Assembly: GCA_015232575.1 (NCBI GenBank)
Contig: JADFZL010000002.1
Span: forward strand, 520,652-584,651
From: Candidatus Rifleibacteriota bacterium
GTDB taxonomy: Bacteria > Muiribacteriota > Ozemobacteria > Ozemobacterales > Ozemobacteraceae
DNA length: 64,000 nucleotides
Direction: 5' to 3'
Part shown: in pieces, positions 53,973 to 63,499 of the stretch
How positions within the stretch are numbered: the first letter of the stretch is position 1
Layout: every line of letters begins with the position of its first letter
Notes under the pieces: generated by a model
What the model was told of the DNA's origin: nothing
The model's input: only the letters and a program-made list of their open reading frames with translations
Databases searched by the model: none
Translations under genes and position numbers: made by a program

Positions 53973-55529
53973 ATGAGGCTTGTCACAGCGGCGGAGATGC
54001 GTGAAATAGACCGGCACGCCATTCAGGAAATTGGAATTTCCAGCCTTGTACTGATGGAAAATGCTGGTCTGAAAACACTTATGACCATTGAGAAAGCTTT
54101 TTCCGGACTGCACGGAAAGCGTTTTACAATTGTATGCGGAAAAGGCAACAACGGCGGTGATGGTCTTGTAATAGCAAGACATCTTTTTAATCACAATGTA
54201 ACCATGAATGTGTATCTCCTTGCTGCTGAGACAGAATTGTCTGGTGACTGTCTTGCGAATTATAAAATTCTACTGAAAAGCGGATTCAGGCCGACTTTTA
54301 TTGAAAACGAAGATGGACTTGATGAATTGCGGGTTGCTCTGGAATTTTCAGACTTTGCAATAGATGCAATATTTGGCACCGGTTTTACTGGCGGATTAAA
54401 GGACATTGCAGCTCTGGCAGTAACAATTCTAAACGAGTCCAAAGTAAAGAAGATTTCATTGGATGTTCCTTCCGGACTTTGCGCAACGACTGGGAAGATA
54501 TCTAATCCGTGTGTTCGTGCAGATATTACGGTTACTCTCGGTTTACCGAAAATAGGGCTATATCTTCCTCCCGGAAGCACATATTCAGGTGAAATCTGGG
54601 TTGCTGATATCGGAATTCCTTCGAGATCGGTCGATTTGACGCCGGGAAGAACTTTTCTGCTGAATCAGCCGCTTGTTTCATCAATTCTTGCTGAACGCTC
54701 AGATTTTGCTCATAAGGGAACTTTCGGAAATCTTCTCATTCTTGCCGGCTCAAAGTCATATCAGGGCGCAGGTGTTTTATGTACATACGGGGCATTGCGT
54801 TCCGGAGCTGGAATAGTAACTCTTGGAATTCCTTCCGTTATCGCTGAACGAATGCTTTGCGAGGTGCCTCCTGAGGTAATCGTCAGGTCATTTGCCAGCG
54901 ATTGGGAAGGGTTTGATATTTCTGAAAACCATATCAAAGCTCTGTCAGGGCATTACAGAGCCATAGCTGCCGGCTCTGGCTGGGGAACAGGCGAAAAAAG
55001 AAAAGACACTCTTAAAGCAATTTTAACTTCCTGGAATGGTTCTCTTCTTCTGGACGCCGATGCGCTTAATTCAATTGGTGATCCGGGAATTCTCAATGAG
55101 CACAAGGGAGAAAAAATTCTGACTCCTCATCCGGGTGAAATGGCGGCTCTGACTCAGAAAAGCGTCGCTGAAATTCTTGAAAATCCATTGCAGGCGGCAG
55201 CAGATTTTGTTGCAAAATATCAGTGCGTGCTCATTCTGAAAGGCGCAGTTACGATAATTGCGTCATCTGACGGAAGAATTCTTGTTTCATCACGTCCAAA
55301 TTCAAGTTTGGCAAGGGGCGGAAGCGGTGATCTGCTTGCCGGTGTAGTCGGTGGATTCCTTGCCCAGGGCTATCCGGCATTTTCCGCGGCAGCAATCGGG
55401 ACATTCCTTCATTCAGAAGCCGCATCAGCAGCTCGTGCAAAAATAGGCGCAGATTCAGTTACAATAAGCGAAATAGCATCATGTATGCCTGAAGCATTCA
55501 AATCAATTCGCAATCCATCCGGAAAATAA
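53973..55529 (+). CDS. nnr: Bifunctional NAD(P)H-hydrate epimerase / ADP-dependent dehydratase
   Basis: The 518-aa protein has both domains of the metabolite-repair enzyme. The YjeF_N epimerase (1-210) has VCGKGNNGGDGLVIARHL and DAIFGTGF. The ribokinase-like dehydratase (about 225-510) has the GGSGDLLAGVVGGFLAQG anion hole and catalytic Asp and LTPHPGEMAAL. It repairs hydrated NADH/NADPH in the cytoplasm using ADP. GGGAGA precedes the ATG. The MBL gene starts 3 nt after its stop. Confidence 0.93.
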   Translation: MRLVTAAEMREIDRHAIQEIGISSLVLMENAGLKTLMTIEKAFSGLHGKRFTIVCGKGNNGGDGLVIARHLFNHNVTMNVYLLAAETELSGDCLANYKILLKSGFRPTFIENEDGLDELRVALEFSDFAIDAIFGTGFTGGLKDIAALAVTILNESKVKKISLDVPSGLCATTGKISNPCVRADITVTLGLPKIGLYLPPGSTYSGEIWVADIGIPSRSVDLTPGRTFLLNQPLVSSILAERSDFAHKGTFGNLLILAGSKSYQGAGVLCTYGALRSGAGIVTLGIPSVIAERMLCEVPPEVIVRSFASDWEGFDISENHIKALSGHYRAIAAGSGWGTGEKRKDTLKAILTSWNGSLLLDADALNSIGDPGILNEHKGEKILTPHPGEMAALTQKSVAEILENPLQAAADFVAKYQCVLILKGAVTIIASSDGRILVSSRPNSSLARGGSGDLLAGVVGGFLAQGYPAFSAAAIGTFLHSEAASAARAKIGADSVTISEIASCMPEAFKSIRNPSGK

Positions 55530-55532
55530 ATA

Positions 55533-56444
55533 ATGGCAAAAGATACTCAGCTTTCAATTAAATTTCTGGGAAGCGGCAGCAAAGGCAATTGTGCTCTTAT
55601 AAATGCCGGCGGTCGATTCTATCTTTTTGATGCAGGTCTCAGCAGGAAAAAAATTGAAAAGGGACTTGCTGAAGAAAGGCTGAGTTTATCAGATCTTGAC
55701 GGAATTTTCATATCTCACGATCATGGCGATCACGTCTGCGGACTTGAAAAAATTCTGAAAAAACAGAAACTTCCGGTAATTACTTCCCAGGGAACTTATA
55801 ATTCTCTTGTCTCAAAAGGATTTGATATCAGTGAAGCGATTTTTTTGAAACCTGATCGCGAGTTTGAATTTGATGGTACGCGTTTCTGGCCGTTTTCAAT
55901 TCCACACGATGCTGCTGAGCCGATTGGAATGAGAATTGAGCGAAGCGGCAATATTCTTGGAATTGCAAGTGATATCGGTCATTTAACGCCTTCTATTTTT
56001 GCGCATCTTTCTGATTGTGATATTTTGTGTCTGGAAAGCAATTACGACGAAGAAATGCTCGCCGGGTGTTCTTATCCATTCTGGTTGAAATCAAGAATAA
56101 GAGGGCCTCTGGGGCATCTTGCCAATTCAGGAACACGTGGTATTCTTTCAAGATTGAAAAAACCTCTGAAAAACCTTTTTTTAATACACCTGAGTCAGGA
56201 ATCAAATACTCCCGAGCTTGTACTTGAAAATCTTGAAATAATACGAAAGATTGAAAATCTAAGGGAAACACAAATTCTTGTTGCATTGCAAAACGAGCCT
56301 TCGGTGACAGTTTCAGCAGCTGCGCAACAGAATAAAGTTCCGAGAGTTGTATCAGATACAAGCTCTCTGAGTGTTGTTCTGAAACCTTTTCAGCAGCGCC
56401 TGTCAACGGTTCCTGAATTTGCTGGCTTGATTGTTGCTGCCTGA
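55533..56444 (+). CDS. Metallo-beta-lactamase-fold hydrolase, YycJ/WalJ-like
   Basis: The 303-aa protein has the SGSKGNC start (14-20) and the metal motif H62-D-H64-G-D66-H67 of the YycJ group. Later ligands include the His in SIPHDAAEP, the Asp in GIASDIGHLT, and ESNYDEEML. YycJ proteins are 5' exonuclease-like enzymes linked to DNA repair and cell-wall signalling in Firmicutes. The last 40 residues are divergent. Translationally coupled to nnr by 3-nt spacing. Confidence 0.85.
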   Translation: MAKDTQLSIKFLGSGSKGNCALINAGGRFYLFDAGLSRKKIEKGLAEERLSLSDLDGIFISHDHGDHVCGLEKILKKQKLPVITSQGTYNSLVSKGFDISEAIFLKPDREFEFDGTRFWPFSIPHDAAEPIGMRIERSGNILGIASDIGHLTPSIFAHLSDCDILCLESNYDEEMLAGCSYPFWLKSRIRGPLGHLANSGTRGILSRLKKPLKNLFLIHLSQESNTPELVLENLEIIRKIENLRETQILVALQNEPSVTVSAAAQQNKVPRVVSDTSSLSVVLKPFQQRLSTVPEFAGLIVAA

Positions 56445-56510
56445 TAAAAGTGGAAAAGAAATTGTATGTGACGAAATTTGATTATGTACAATGACTATTT
56501 GATTGCGTGT

Positions 56511-56584
56511 GTAGGGGCGCAATTCATTGCGCCCGAATGTGGTGTTTTGTTGTTCCAGCGGGCGCGATAAATCGCGCCCCTACG
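56511..56584. repeat. GC-rich inverted repeat (GGGGCGC family)
   Basis: GTAGGGGCGC at the left end pairs with GCGCCCCTAC-type sequence at the right. Nested CAATTCATTG and CGATAAATCG palindromes sit inside each arm. The whole is about 74 nt in a 267-nt AT-rich gap, so it stands out in base composition and looks like a mobile palindromic element. The rest of 56445-56711 holds nothing recognisable. Confidence 0.7.
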
Positions 56585-56711
56585 GATAAAAATTACAACG
56601 GTATGTATTATATGAAAACTATACCATTGATTTCTTTATGACAACGATGGACAAAATAATACCATTTTATTCTGATTTGTAGTAGTTAGGCGTGAGGATG
56701 TGGGAAGATAA

Positions 56712-58922
56712 ATGAACTCGGTTGAACTGAAAATTGTACAGGGTGAATTGCAGGGGAAGTCGTTTACGATTACCAGGCCTCTCTGTATACTTGTCGGACG
56801 TGCCCGTGATGCAATGATTCGAATTACCGATGATCCATTTGTATCGCGCCACCATCTTTTAATTGAAGTATCGCCTCCGTTTGTTTTTTTATCTGATCTT
56901 GGAAGTAAAAATGGTTTTACTCTGAATGAAATTCACTATGGTTCGGCTGGTTCAATCAAATCAATGTTTCTTTCAGATGGCGATAATATTGGAATTGGGA
57001 AAAGCCTTTTTAATATTACAATTCTTTCTGAAGATGTCAAGGGCAGGCAGAAGCAGAACAAGTCGTCTGGAAAAACTGTTTTTCCTTTTTCCGGTGTTCC
57101 AAGTTCTGCAATGGAAGTGCTGAAGCCGGGTTTCGTTTTCGGAAAATATCGCATAATTCACGAAATTGGCAAAGGCTGGACAGGCTCAAGTTATCAGGCG
57201 GTTGACACCGAATCAGGCAGTATGGTTTCATTGAAGACCATTGTTCCAAATGTTGTTTTTTCAAAAGACAACGCTGAGATGTTTCTGAAAGAAATGAATT
57301 CTCTCAAAGATCTTGAACATCCATCTATTTGCAGGCTGATTGATTTCGGGCGTGATGGCAACATTTTTTACTGTGTCAGCGAATATGTCAATGGAATGGA
57401 TCTTTCAAAGATGCTTGCTCTGCACGGTGGAAGAATGAGAATAGAAGAAGCTTTTCAGATTATGCTTGATATTCTTGATGGTCTTTCTTATTCCTGGAAA
57501 AAAACTGGTTTGCTTCATCGAAATCTGAAACCGGGGAATATTCTGACGTACACAAAAGAAAAAAAAATCAGAGCCCGGATCAGTGACTTTGGAATATTTC
57601 CTTCCATGGAAAAATCAGGGTTAAGTCAGATGATACTTTCAGGAAATTATGCAGAGGCCCCAAAATACTGGCCACGTGAGAGGATAACTTACTTCGATAA
57701 GATTGATGCCTCATCAGAAGTTTTTTCAGCCGCTGCAATTTTTTCTCAGATTCTCACAGGTTATCCGTTGAGAGATAATCTTCCCGTTGTAAGGCTGACA
57801 GCAGATAAAAATTCAAGAATTCCAGGTCTGGCAGCACATCTTGAATGTATCGTCTCAAACAATGTCATTCCTCTGAGAGACAGAAAAAAAGATGTTCCGC
57901 AGTGGGCCGCCGAAATAATTGACCATGCGCTTTCTGAACCGGTAATTCACAGGGAAAAGCAAGACCTGACTGCGATATTTTCCCAGGAGCGATTTCCTGA
58001 TATTATATCTTTCAGGAGTGCACTGCAAAAGTCGGCAGAAGCCGCTGGTATCTCTTACATTCGAGAAGAACCGGATGTTCAATCAGAAGTGAATGCACCA
58101 CAAATGCCAGAAATAAAGAAGGACCTGGATTCAGTAGATAATCAAGTCCATCAGCCTCAACAATTGCAACCTGTACAGAATGTTTCTCAGGCTCTCAGCC
58201 CTTCTCAACCTCAGAAATTGCAGGACGTTACAGTTATAAGGGGAAACATACTAAAAGCTGAGAATTTAAATGATGCGCCCGCTGATTTACATCGCGATGA
58301 AATTTCAGAGCAGAAATCCTCCAGCTCTGCAGAAAATGATAAAAAGACCGTTTTATACAGATTGCCTTCATCTGATAGTCCGGCTGATGAAAAAATCGAA
58401 GCAGCACTTCTTGTAATTGATCTTGCTGGATCGACTCAGCTTGTGAACAGCCGTGGCACATACTTTTTCACCTCTGTGGTAAATTCTTTCAATAACCTAT
58501 TCAAAACACACGAGACCGCGAAGGGTTTAATTTTTCTGAAATGTACAGGCGATGGTTTTTTTGCAATTTACAGGCAGGCAGAAGACGCGCTGCAGATTTC
58601 CCGTGCGTTGCTCAAAGACGCTGAAAAAAATGATGTTTTTGTACGAATAGCACTCAACTGGGGTGGCATAACAGTTGCTTCTGATGGCGATTTCCTCGGC
58701 AGAGAAGTACATCGTCTATTTCGAATTGAAGGACTGAAAAAATCCGACCGTGTTTCAGATTGTGCCCCAGAATTCAAAAATGATACAGATTTCCCCGTTG
58801 CAAACCGTATTCTTGGTACCAAAGCCTATTTCGAAAAGACATCCGCATCATACAAAAGTATCGGCCTGTTCACCCTCAAGGGATTCGACGAACCCTGGGA
58901 AATCTTCATCTGTCAACCTTAA
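56712..58922 (+). CDS. FHA - kinase-like - class III nucleotidyl cyclase fusion
   Basis: The protein has 736 aa in three domains. The FHA domain (1-110) has LVGRARDAMI, SRHHLL and DLGSKNGF, a phosphothreonine-binding module. The kinase-like domain (about 140-430) keeps K175 and D292 of DFG, but the catalytic loop reads HRNLKPGN with N271 in place of the base Asp, and the glycine loop is GKGWTGSSY. A Gln/Pro-rich linker (about 455-540) leads to the cyclase domain (560-736), with metal Asp residues D570 (VIDLAGST) and D614 (TGDG) and the purine-binding-type K610. The transition-state Asn is replaced (REVHRL). The kinase is probably a pseudokinase that gates cyclase output. Confidence 0.85.
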   Translation: MNSVELKIVQGELQGKSFTITRPLCILVGRARDAMIRITDDPFVSRHHLLIEVSPPFVFLSDLGSKNGFTLNEIHYGSAGSIKSMFLSDGDNIGIGKSLFNITILSEDVKGRQKQNKSSGKTVFPFSGVPSSAMEVLKPGFVFGKYRIIHEIGKGWTGSSYQAVDTESGSMVSLKTIVPNVVFSKDNAEMFLKEMNSLKDLEHPSICRLIDFGRDGNIFYCVSEYVNGMDLSKMLALHGGRMRIEEAFQIMLDILDGLSYSWKKTGLLHRNLKPGNILTYTKEKKIRARISDFGIFPSMEKSGLSQMILSGNYAEAPKYWPRERITYFDKIDASSEVFSAAAIFSQILTGYPLRDNLPVVRLTADKNSRIPGLAAHLECIVSNNVIPLRDRKKDVPQWAAEIIDHALSEPVIHREKQDLTAIFSQERFPDIISFRSALQKSAEAAGISYIREEPDVQSEVNAPQMPEIKKDLDSVDNQVHQPQQLQPVQNVSQALSPSQPQKLQDVTVIRGNILKAENLNDAPADLHRDEISEQKSSSSAENDKKTVLYRLPSSDSPADEKIEAALLVIDLAGSTQLVNSRGTYFFTSVVNSFNNLFKTHETAKGLIFLKCTGDGFFAIYRQAEDALQISRALLKDAEKNDVFVRIALNWGGITVASDGDFLGREVHRLFRIEGLKKSDRVSDCAPEFKNDTDFPVANRILGTKAYFEKTSASYKSIGLFTLKGFDEPWEIFICQP

Positions 58923-58963
58923 CGCGGGTCACACAATTCGTGATTGCTGAAAAAAATTAATCT

Positions 58964-59022
58964 TCTCTATTGCAATTCCTCAAAAGAAGTTTTCAAATTA
59001 TTTTGAGGAATCGCTATAGAGA
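58964..59022. terminator. Long hairpin between convergent genes
   Basis: TCTCTAT and ATAGAGA enclose AATTCCTCAAAA and TTTTGAGGAAT, separated by small internal loops. It sits between the stop codons at 58922 (plus) and 59066 (minus) and could terminate both. Confidence 0.6.
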
Positions 59023-59065
59023 AGTTATCAAGTGGATAGTGCCAGTGTGGTCAGTAAATTTGATA

Positions 59066-59968
59066 CTACTGTTGAACGAATCTATTCAATAAGTTGTCGG
59101 TCCAGGTGGGTACAATCTGTGTTACTGCAGGAATCAGAGGACGTATGGTCCAGGTGGGAGTCGGATCTCCAGCTTTTGTAGCAGGTGCTTCAGGGATTCC
59201 GGCGGTAAAAATAGGCCAGCCGTCATTAAAATATTCATCGGTACCAAGTATTTTGTCAATATTATCAGCAATCCATGAAGGATCTCGGCCAGGTACTCCA
59301 TTTTCGTCCACCTGACCCAATTTAAACAATCTCAGACGGTCTCCCATTTCAAGTCCAACTTCTCCGGCATACCAGTCCTGCTTTGAAGCGCCGCCATCAC
59401 GTCTTTCATGAAGGTGGTTTGCTCCGCAAGCCATTCCACCGGTAAACCAGAAAGCAATCTTAACATAGGACATCGTGTGAAAAACCTGGTTTCCAGAGTA
59501 ATCGCGATACTGTGAGTAAAATCCACTGTCTCCAAAATCATTTTTGGGATTGTTGAAAAAAGCCGGATTAAGGAATCCAAAACTTGTTGGAAACTCATTT
59601 CCAAGGAAAACAGCATCAATAAAAATAACAAATCGATTAGCCCACTTAGTGCAATTAACCTGATTTCCCTCAATAGAAAGCCTTCTTGAGCTTGCGGCCA
59701 AAGTCTGGAGGATTGATTTCAGCGCTTGCAGGTCAGTCATGGGAAGTGGCGATTTGTGAAGACCATTTGAAGAATAAATTTTACTTTTTAAACTTGCTGC
59801 CAAATTTATTCCCTCAAAAATGGCATTTGCATCGTCCTGAGTAATGCTTGCATACGCATCTCTAAGAGGGTCAACCGCCGCCGGAGGGGCACCAAACGAG
59901 TTCCCTGAAAAAAAGAACAATGACACCACAAGAATAACACCATACAAAACTTTTTTACATGACTTCAT
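59066..59968 (-). CDS. Exported protein of unknown function
   Basis: The protein has 300 aa from the ATG at 59968, which is preceded by AGGAGAG; the longer frame to 60211 adds 81 residues without a signal peptide at its start and is rejected. The signal peptide is MKSCKKVLYG then a hydrophobic core, cleaved near SFGA. The mature part is aromatic-rich with GFYSQYRDYSGNQVFHTM, a Cys-His-His stretch (MACGANHLHERRDG) and a Pro-rich end. No family is recognised. It may be a secreted structural or binding protein. Confidence 0.6.
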   Translation of the reverse strand: MKSCKKVLYGVILVVSLFFFSGNSFGAPPAAVDPLRDAYASITQDDANAIFEGINLAASLKSKIYSSNGLHKSPLPMTDLQALKSILQTLAASSRRLSIEGNQVNCTKWANRFVIFIDAVFLGNEFPTSFGFLNPAFFNNPKNDFGDSGFYSQYRDYSGNQVFHTMSYVKIAFWFTGGMACGANHLHERRDGGASKQDWYAGEVGLEMGDRLRLFKLGQVDENGVPGRDPSWIADNIDKILGTDEYFNDGWPIFTAGIPEAPATKAGDPTPTWTIRPLIPAVTQIVPTWTDNLLNRFVQQ

Positions 59969-60343
59969 TGTTTCTCTCCTTAATAACAGTTTTCCATCTT
60001 CCACTCGAATTTGTCCAGAAAACAATCTCTTAATAAGCTTCAGTGCAAGATCTACCTTAACTTGCTTAATCAAAAAGTGCAAGTATGAAATACATACTTC
60101 AATAAAGAAACGAAAAAAAGATCTTCTTTGTTCCGGCTTTTTTAAAAATAGAGTTCCAATTACACATATAATAATGACTTCTGGGAGTTTTTTCAATCTT
60201 CCAGATTTCAAATATTATGTATCTTCTCAATAATATGGGGAAACTATCAGCAAATCTTAAATCCTGCGGAAATATCTCCCATCGGTCGGGATGACATGGG
60301 AGACAAAGAATTAAGTGCGTTTGTCCGGACTTAAAAGCTCACA
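59969..60343. other. Intergenic region with a half repeat
   Basis: Upstream of the exported-protein gene. It holds AATAATATGGGGAAAC near 60230, similar to the motif at 40862, and a half-copy of the GTCATTTCGACC repeat at 60269-60299. No gene is supported. Confidence 0.45.
60269..60299. repeat. GTCATTTCGACC-family repeat, one arm, inverted
   Basis: GAAATATCTCCCATCGGTCG followed by GGATGACATGG is the complement of the family's left arm with a few changes (GATGGGAGATATTTC). Confidence 0.55.
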
Positions 60344-61213
60344 CTACCGGCGAGTTGAGTGGAGTTTCTCAATTTCTTCTTTTGATAATTTTGTGTATTT
60401 AATTATCTTTTCGATGCTTTCTCCGTCTCTCAGCATTTCAAGTGCTATTTCAATTTCTCTCTCCTGCTTGCCTTCGATTTTGCCTGATTTTATTCCTCTT
60501 GCTTCGGCTGTTCTAAGCTCTTCCAGGGTATCAAGCCGTTTCTTTTCTTCTGTTTCGTAAATTTCTTTTTCATCGCCATTCAAATACATGATATCAAGTT
60601 TTTCTATGGCATTTTTTATGTTCTCGTCCAGCGCTAGTTCCGGGGGAACTTTATCTTTGCTGTATTCGTGAGCTTTATTCAAAAAAGTAATCCATCTGTC
60701 GAGAGTTGTTGTCAATTCTTGTAAAGTCTTGCTGAATTTCTTCAGTTCAATGAAATAGATGTCACTCAGATTGATCATTTCATAAGTTTCATTGGTTTCA
60801 ATATCCTTGTAAGTAAGCCCTCTTAAATGCCTTTTATCATTAAAATAGTTGAAATCAAGTATTGCGATACCTATGACCTTTTTTAATGTGCTGTATTCAC
60901 CAGCAACTATCAGTTGATCAACATAAACTTTATCCAGATAATACTTTATTCTTTTGCCGAAAAATTCCTGTTCACCGATTTGCAATTCGACATCAAACCA
61001 TCTGCCATCTTCGCCCCGTGCTTTGACATCAAGGATGCTGCTTTTTCCTTTTATGTACGTCGCTAAACTATATGGATTTTTTATTTCCAGTGTCTTGACC
61101 TGTTCACTCGCCGGAAGCACAGAATTTATAAAGCTTTTTAGAATTTCTTTGTTCTCTTCAGAACCGAATAACTTTCGGAATGCAATATCAATTTTTGGAT
61201 TCAGTCTGATCAC
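60344..61213 (-). CDS. Rpn/PD-(D/E)XK transposase-family nuclease (PF12784-like)
   Basis: The 289-aa protein starts at GTG after GGAGG. The family start is NPKIDIAFRKLFGSEENKEI. The nuclease core is SILDVKARGEDGRWFDVELQ, with Asp and E-x-Q in the D...E-x-Q/K position. IYFIELKKF and a charged coiled-coil C-terminus (EEKKRLDTLEELRTAEARG, then KQEREIEIALEMLRDG) complete it. Such proteins are widely dispersed and some promote recombination. It lies next to no other mobile gene here. Confidence 0.85.
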   Translation of the reverse strand: MIRLNPKIDIAFRKLFGSEENKEILKSFINSVLPASEQVKTLEIKNPYSLATYIKGKSSILDVKARGEDGRWFDVELQIGEQEFFGKRIKYYLDKVYVDQLIVAGEYSTLKKVIGIAILDFNYFNDKRHLRGLTYKDIETNETYEMINLSDIYFIELKKFSKTLQELTTTLDRWITFLNKAHEYSKDKVPPELALDENIKNAIEKLDIMYLNGDEKEIYETEEKKRLDTLEELRTAEARGIKSGKIEGKQEREIEIALEMLRDGESIEKIIKYTKLSKEEIEKLHSTRR

Positions 61214-61296
61214 TTAAAAAAACCTCCATCTCAAACTTCTCACTGACAGTATATCACAAGCATATCGCATTTGAAATAATGCAAACATGGGATTTA

Positions 61297-61851
61297 TTAC
61301 TTAAGCTGACGCTGTACCGCCGGTCCGAAGGGTTGCTTTTGGTAGTAATTACCACCGGTTACTATTATTTTGCCATCTTTAGAATTAGTTATTATTAAAG
61401 TACCAAGCTCACCGATTTTTACACAATCGAAAGGATGATCGCTGCCTTTGATTAATTTTCCACGAAAGTAACAGTCAATGTCAATGATGATGCCGTCTAC
61501 ATCAACACAGGTTACAGCTCCACCTCTACTTCCTTTACCCAAAGATAATACGCGCCTGTTCGCAACATATCTTATAGTTTTGGAGGAATTATTAACAATT
61601 GCTCCACCACCTAAGAGTGCACCATCGCATATTTTTTCACCCTTAACAGCGCCTCCGCCTCCGTTTTCAGCGCCTGCTCCTTCCTCTTCCTCTTCTTCAG
61701 CAACTGATGCATCTTCCGAACCAGCCTGAATGAGATTTTCAATTATTACCGGCTCGTCTTCAGAAAATGGCCCGGCAACCAAAGGGGACAAGAGAGAACA
61801 GAAACCGACAAGTATAATAGAAAGGAAAACTATATTATCAGACTTTTTCAT
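61297..61851 (-). CDS. Exported Glu/Gly-rich protein of unknown function
   Basis: The protein has 184 aa from the ATG at 61851, which follows GGAGGA. A signal peptide (MKKSDNIVFLSIILVGFCS) is followed by an acidic run (AEEEEEEGAGAENGGGG, about 50-67) and then a beta-rich domain with three cysteines (EKICDGALL, VTCVDVDG, DIDCYFRG and a fourth at DCVKIGELG). Even cysteine spacing could form two disulfides in the periplasm. No family is recognised. The 178 nt upstream to the DUF4276 remnant hold nothing recognisable. Confidence 0.55.
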   Translation of the reverse strand: MKKSDNIVFLSIILVGFCSLLSPLVAGPFSEDEPVIIENLIQAGSEDASVAEEEEEEGAGAENGGGGAVKGEKICDGALLGGGAIVNNSSKTIRYVANRRVLSLGKGSRGGAVTCVDVDGIIIDIDCYFRGKLIKGSDHPFDCVKIGELGTLIITNSKDGKIIVTGGNYYQKQPFGPAVQRQLK

Positions 61852-62029
61852 ATTTATCCTCCATTTAACAATTATCAAGTGGTCTACACTTAAGCTTACT
61901 CCCCAAAAGAGGAAATTGTTACAAGCATTATATTTCAACGGTAGACATAGTTCTTAATATTTGCAAATTCCCCGGAAGAAGTATTCCAATTACCTTGAGC
62001 GAGCCAATACAGAAACTATTGGTAGATCA

Positions 62030-62345
62030 TCAGGTACCACTCTGGATCTCTTCAAATATTCTTAACCAGCTATCAAAAAGAGGACATTTGTTTCGAATCT
62101 TTTCGATACCGATTTCCTGAGCAATGCTTATTCCCATCGTTGTCTTAAGAAATTTCCCATCGGTAGACCAGGCATTCAGTCGTTTCGATGGAGCAGTCTG
62201 TGGATTATTATTGATTGCCTCCGGTGAACCACACTCAGAGATGACTGCCGAAACTTTGGATTCATCTATTCTCAGTTGCCTGGCGAGAATCTCGGCATCA
62301 TTGAAAAACAGTGCTTCAAATTCATGCACTGCTACGAAAGGAATA
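62030..62345 (-). pseudogene. DUF4276 protein, C-terminal remnant
   Basis: About 105 residues remain: FIPFVAVHEFEALFFND, then DAEILARQ, SPEAINNNPQTAPSKRL and a conserved GISIAQEIGIEKIRNKCPLF. This is the C-terminal half of DUF4276 (TOPRIM-like) proteins. The N-terminal EGQTE-type motif is absent and the frame is closed by a TGA just before FIPFV. No partner ATPase gene, often found next to DUF4276, is present. Nothing recognisable fills 62346-62557 apart from a weak GAGGC/GCCTC hairpin. Confidence 0.65.
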
Positions 62346-62557
62346 AATCAGCGTCCTACCTGTTGTTCAGAAAAAAGCGAGGCAACCTCTTTCATGGTAG
62401 CGCCTCAATGACTCGCAAAAAATTGCCGCTTGCTTCTTTTTTGTTGGTTTCTTTTTCTATTTGACTGTTAAAACTAATATGATATACTTTGTCCAGTTGG
62501 GTTTTTGTATCCAATGGCAGGGGGAAAACCTGCAAATGTCAATTAATGGAGTGATCT

Positions 62558-63085
62558 ATGTTCAGAAAAAACTTTAGAAACCTTATTCGACCGGTGTTAT
62601 CATTGTTTGTGTTGTGTCTCGTAATGGGATGTGCCACTGTTGCCAGGGCAGAAGATGCTCCTTCGACCTCCGAGCATGGCGCAAAAATCAAGGAAGCAAT
62701 GGCTGAAATTAAAAGCGAAGCTGCAAAACTTGGTGAGCCTAAGATTGATGGGAACGCGCTTCTTTTTGGTACAACAAAAATTGACGCCGATTACACAATC
62801 GTTGACGCACTGAAGTCAAAATATGGCTGTACTGCAACATTTTTTGTAAAAAAAGACGATGGTTTTATCCGCATCAGCACGAATGTTATTAAAGACGGTA
62901 ATCGCGCTGTTGGAACACCACTTGATCCAAATGGACCAGCTATTGCTGCAATTAAGAAGGGTGAAGCTTTTTATGGAATCGTAGACATTCTTGGCAGCAA
63001 ATACGATACAGGTTATGAGCCGGTTAAAAATGCAGCCGGTGAAATTATCGGAGTTTATTACATCGGTTATCCACTGAGCAAGTAA
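62558..63085 (+). CDS. Exported Cache-domain protein
   Basis: The protein has 175 aa, with a signal peptide that ends either as a lipoprotein (CLVMGC, C25) or at VARA. The domain is a Cache_3/Cache_2-type small-ligand sensor: ATFFVKKDDGFIRISTNVIK, DGNRAVGTPLDPNGPAIAAI, GEAFYGIVDILGSKYDTGYE, and GEIIGVYYIGY. In receptors this domain is followed by membrane and signalling modules; here it stands alone and would be a periplasmic ligand-binding protein. GGAG precedes the ATG. A perfect hairpin follows the gene. Confidence 0.85.
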   Translation: MFRKNFRNLIRPVLSLFVLCLVMGCATVARAEDAPSTSEHGAKIKEAMAEIKSEAAKLGEPKIDGNALLFGTTKIDADYTIVDALKSKYGCTATFFVKKDDGFIRISTNVIKDGNRAVGTPLDPNGPAIAAIKKGEAFYGIVDILGSKYDTGYEPVKNAAGEIIGVYYIGYPLSK

Positions 63086-63097
63086 GCTATTTAGCTT

Positions 63098-63131
63098 CTT
63101 CTGTCATTGTTTGAATTAACAATGACAGAAG
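63098..63131 (+). terminator. Hairpin after the Cache-domain gene
   Basis: A perfect 14-bp stem (CTTCTGTCATTGTT, AACAATGACAGAAG) with a 6-nt loop starts 13 nt after the stop. No T-run follows. Confidence 0.55.
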
Positions 63132-63180
63132 TGAATTCAAACGTGTGCAGCCGTCTTTTGATGTGGAAGTCATTTATTCA

Positions 63181-63317
63181 CTGTCATCTCGACTGCAGGG
63201 AGATATCCCGGAAAGGTTATTTAAAGCCATGTATAACCTCGACGTATAAGGGAAATACTGCAAATCTTAATTATGGGGGCATTTATGGAAATCTCTCACA
63301 TTCGTTTGAGATGACAG
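63181..63317. repeat. GTCATTTCGACC-family repeat, long copy with both arms
   Basis: CTGTCATCTCGACTGCAGGG at the left and CATTCGTTTGAGATGACAG at the right are inverted partners, with GAGATATC/GAAATCTC inside. About 80 nt of unrelated sequence separates the arms, more than twice the internal spacing at 6115-6181. A further single arm lies at 63375-63402. The rest of 63132-63499 contains no gene. Confidence 0.65.
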
Positions 63318-63499
63318 CTCACCCGAAAGTTAACACGCAAATTTGTCTCCTTATTTAAGATTCTGCGTGCTAAAAGATTTCTCCCTTTGGTCGAAATGAT
63401 AGAAAATTTAAACTAAACTAGTATAATGTTCGCTAGATAAGCTTCCTATTTGGAATCAGATGTGCTACAATGGAATAATCGATTTTTCGGAGGAAAAGA

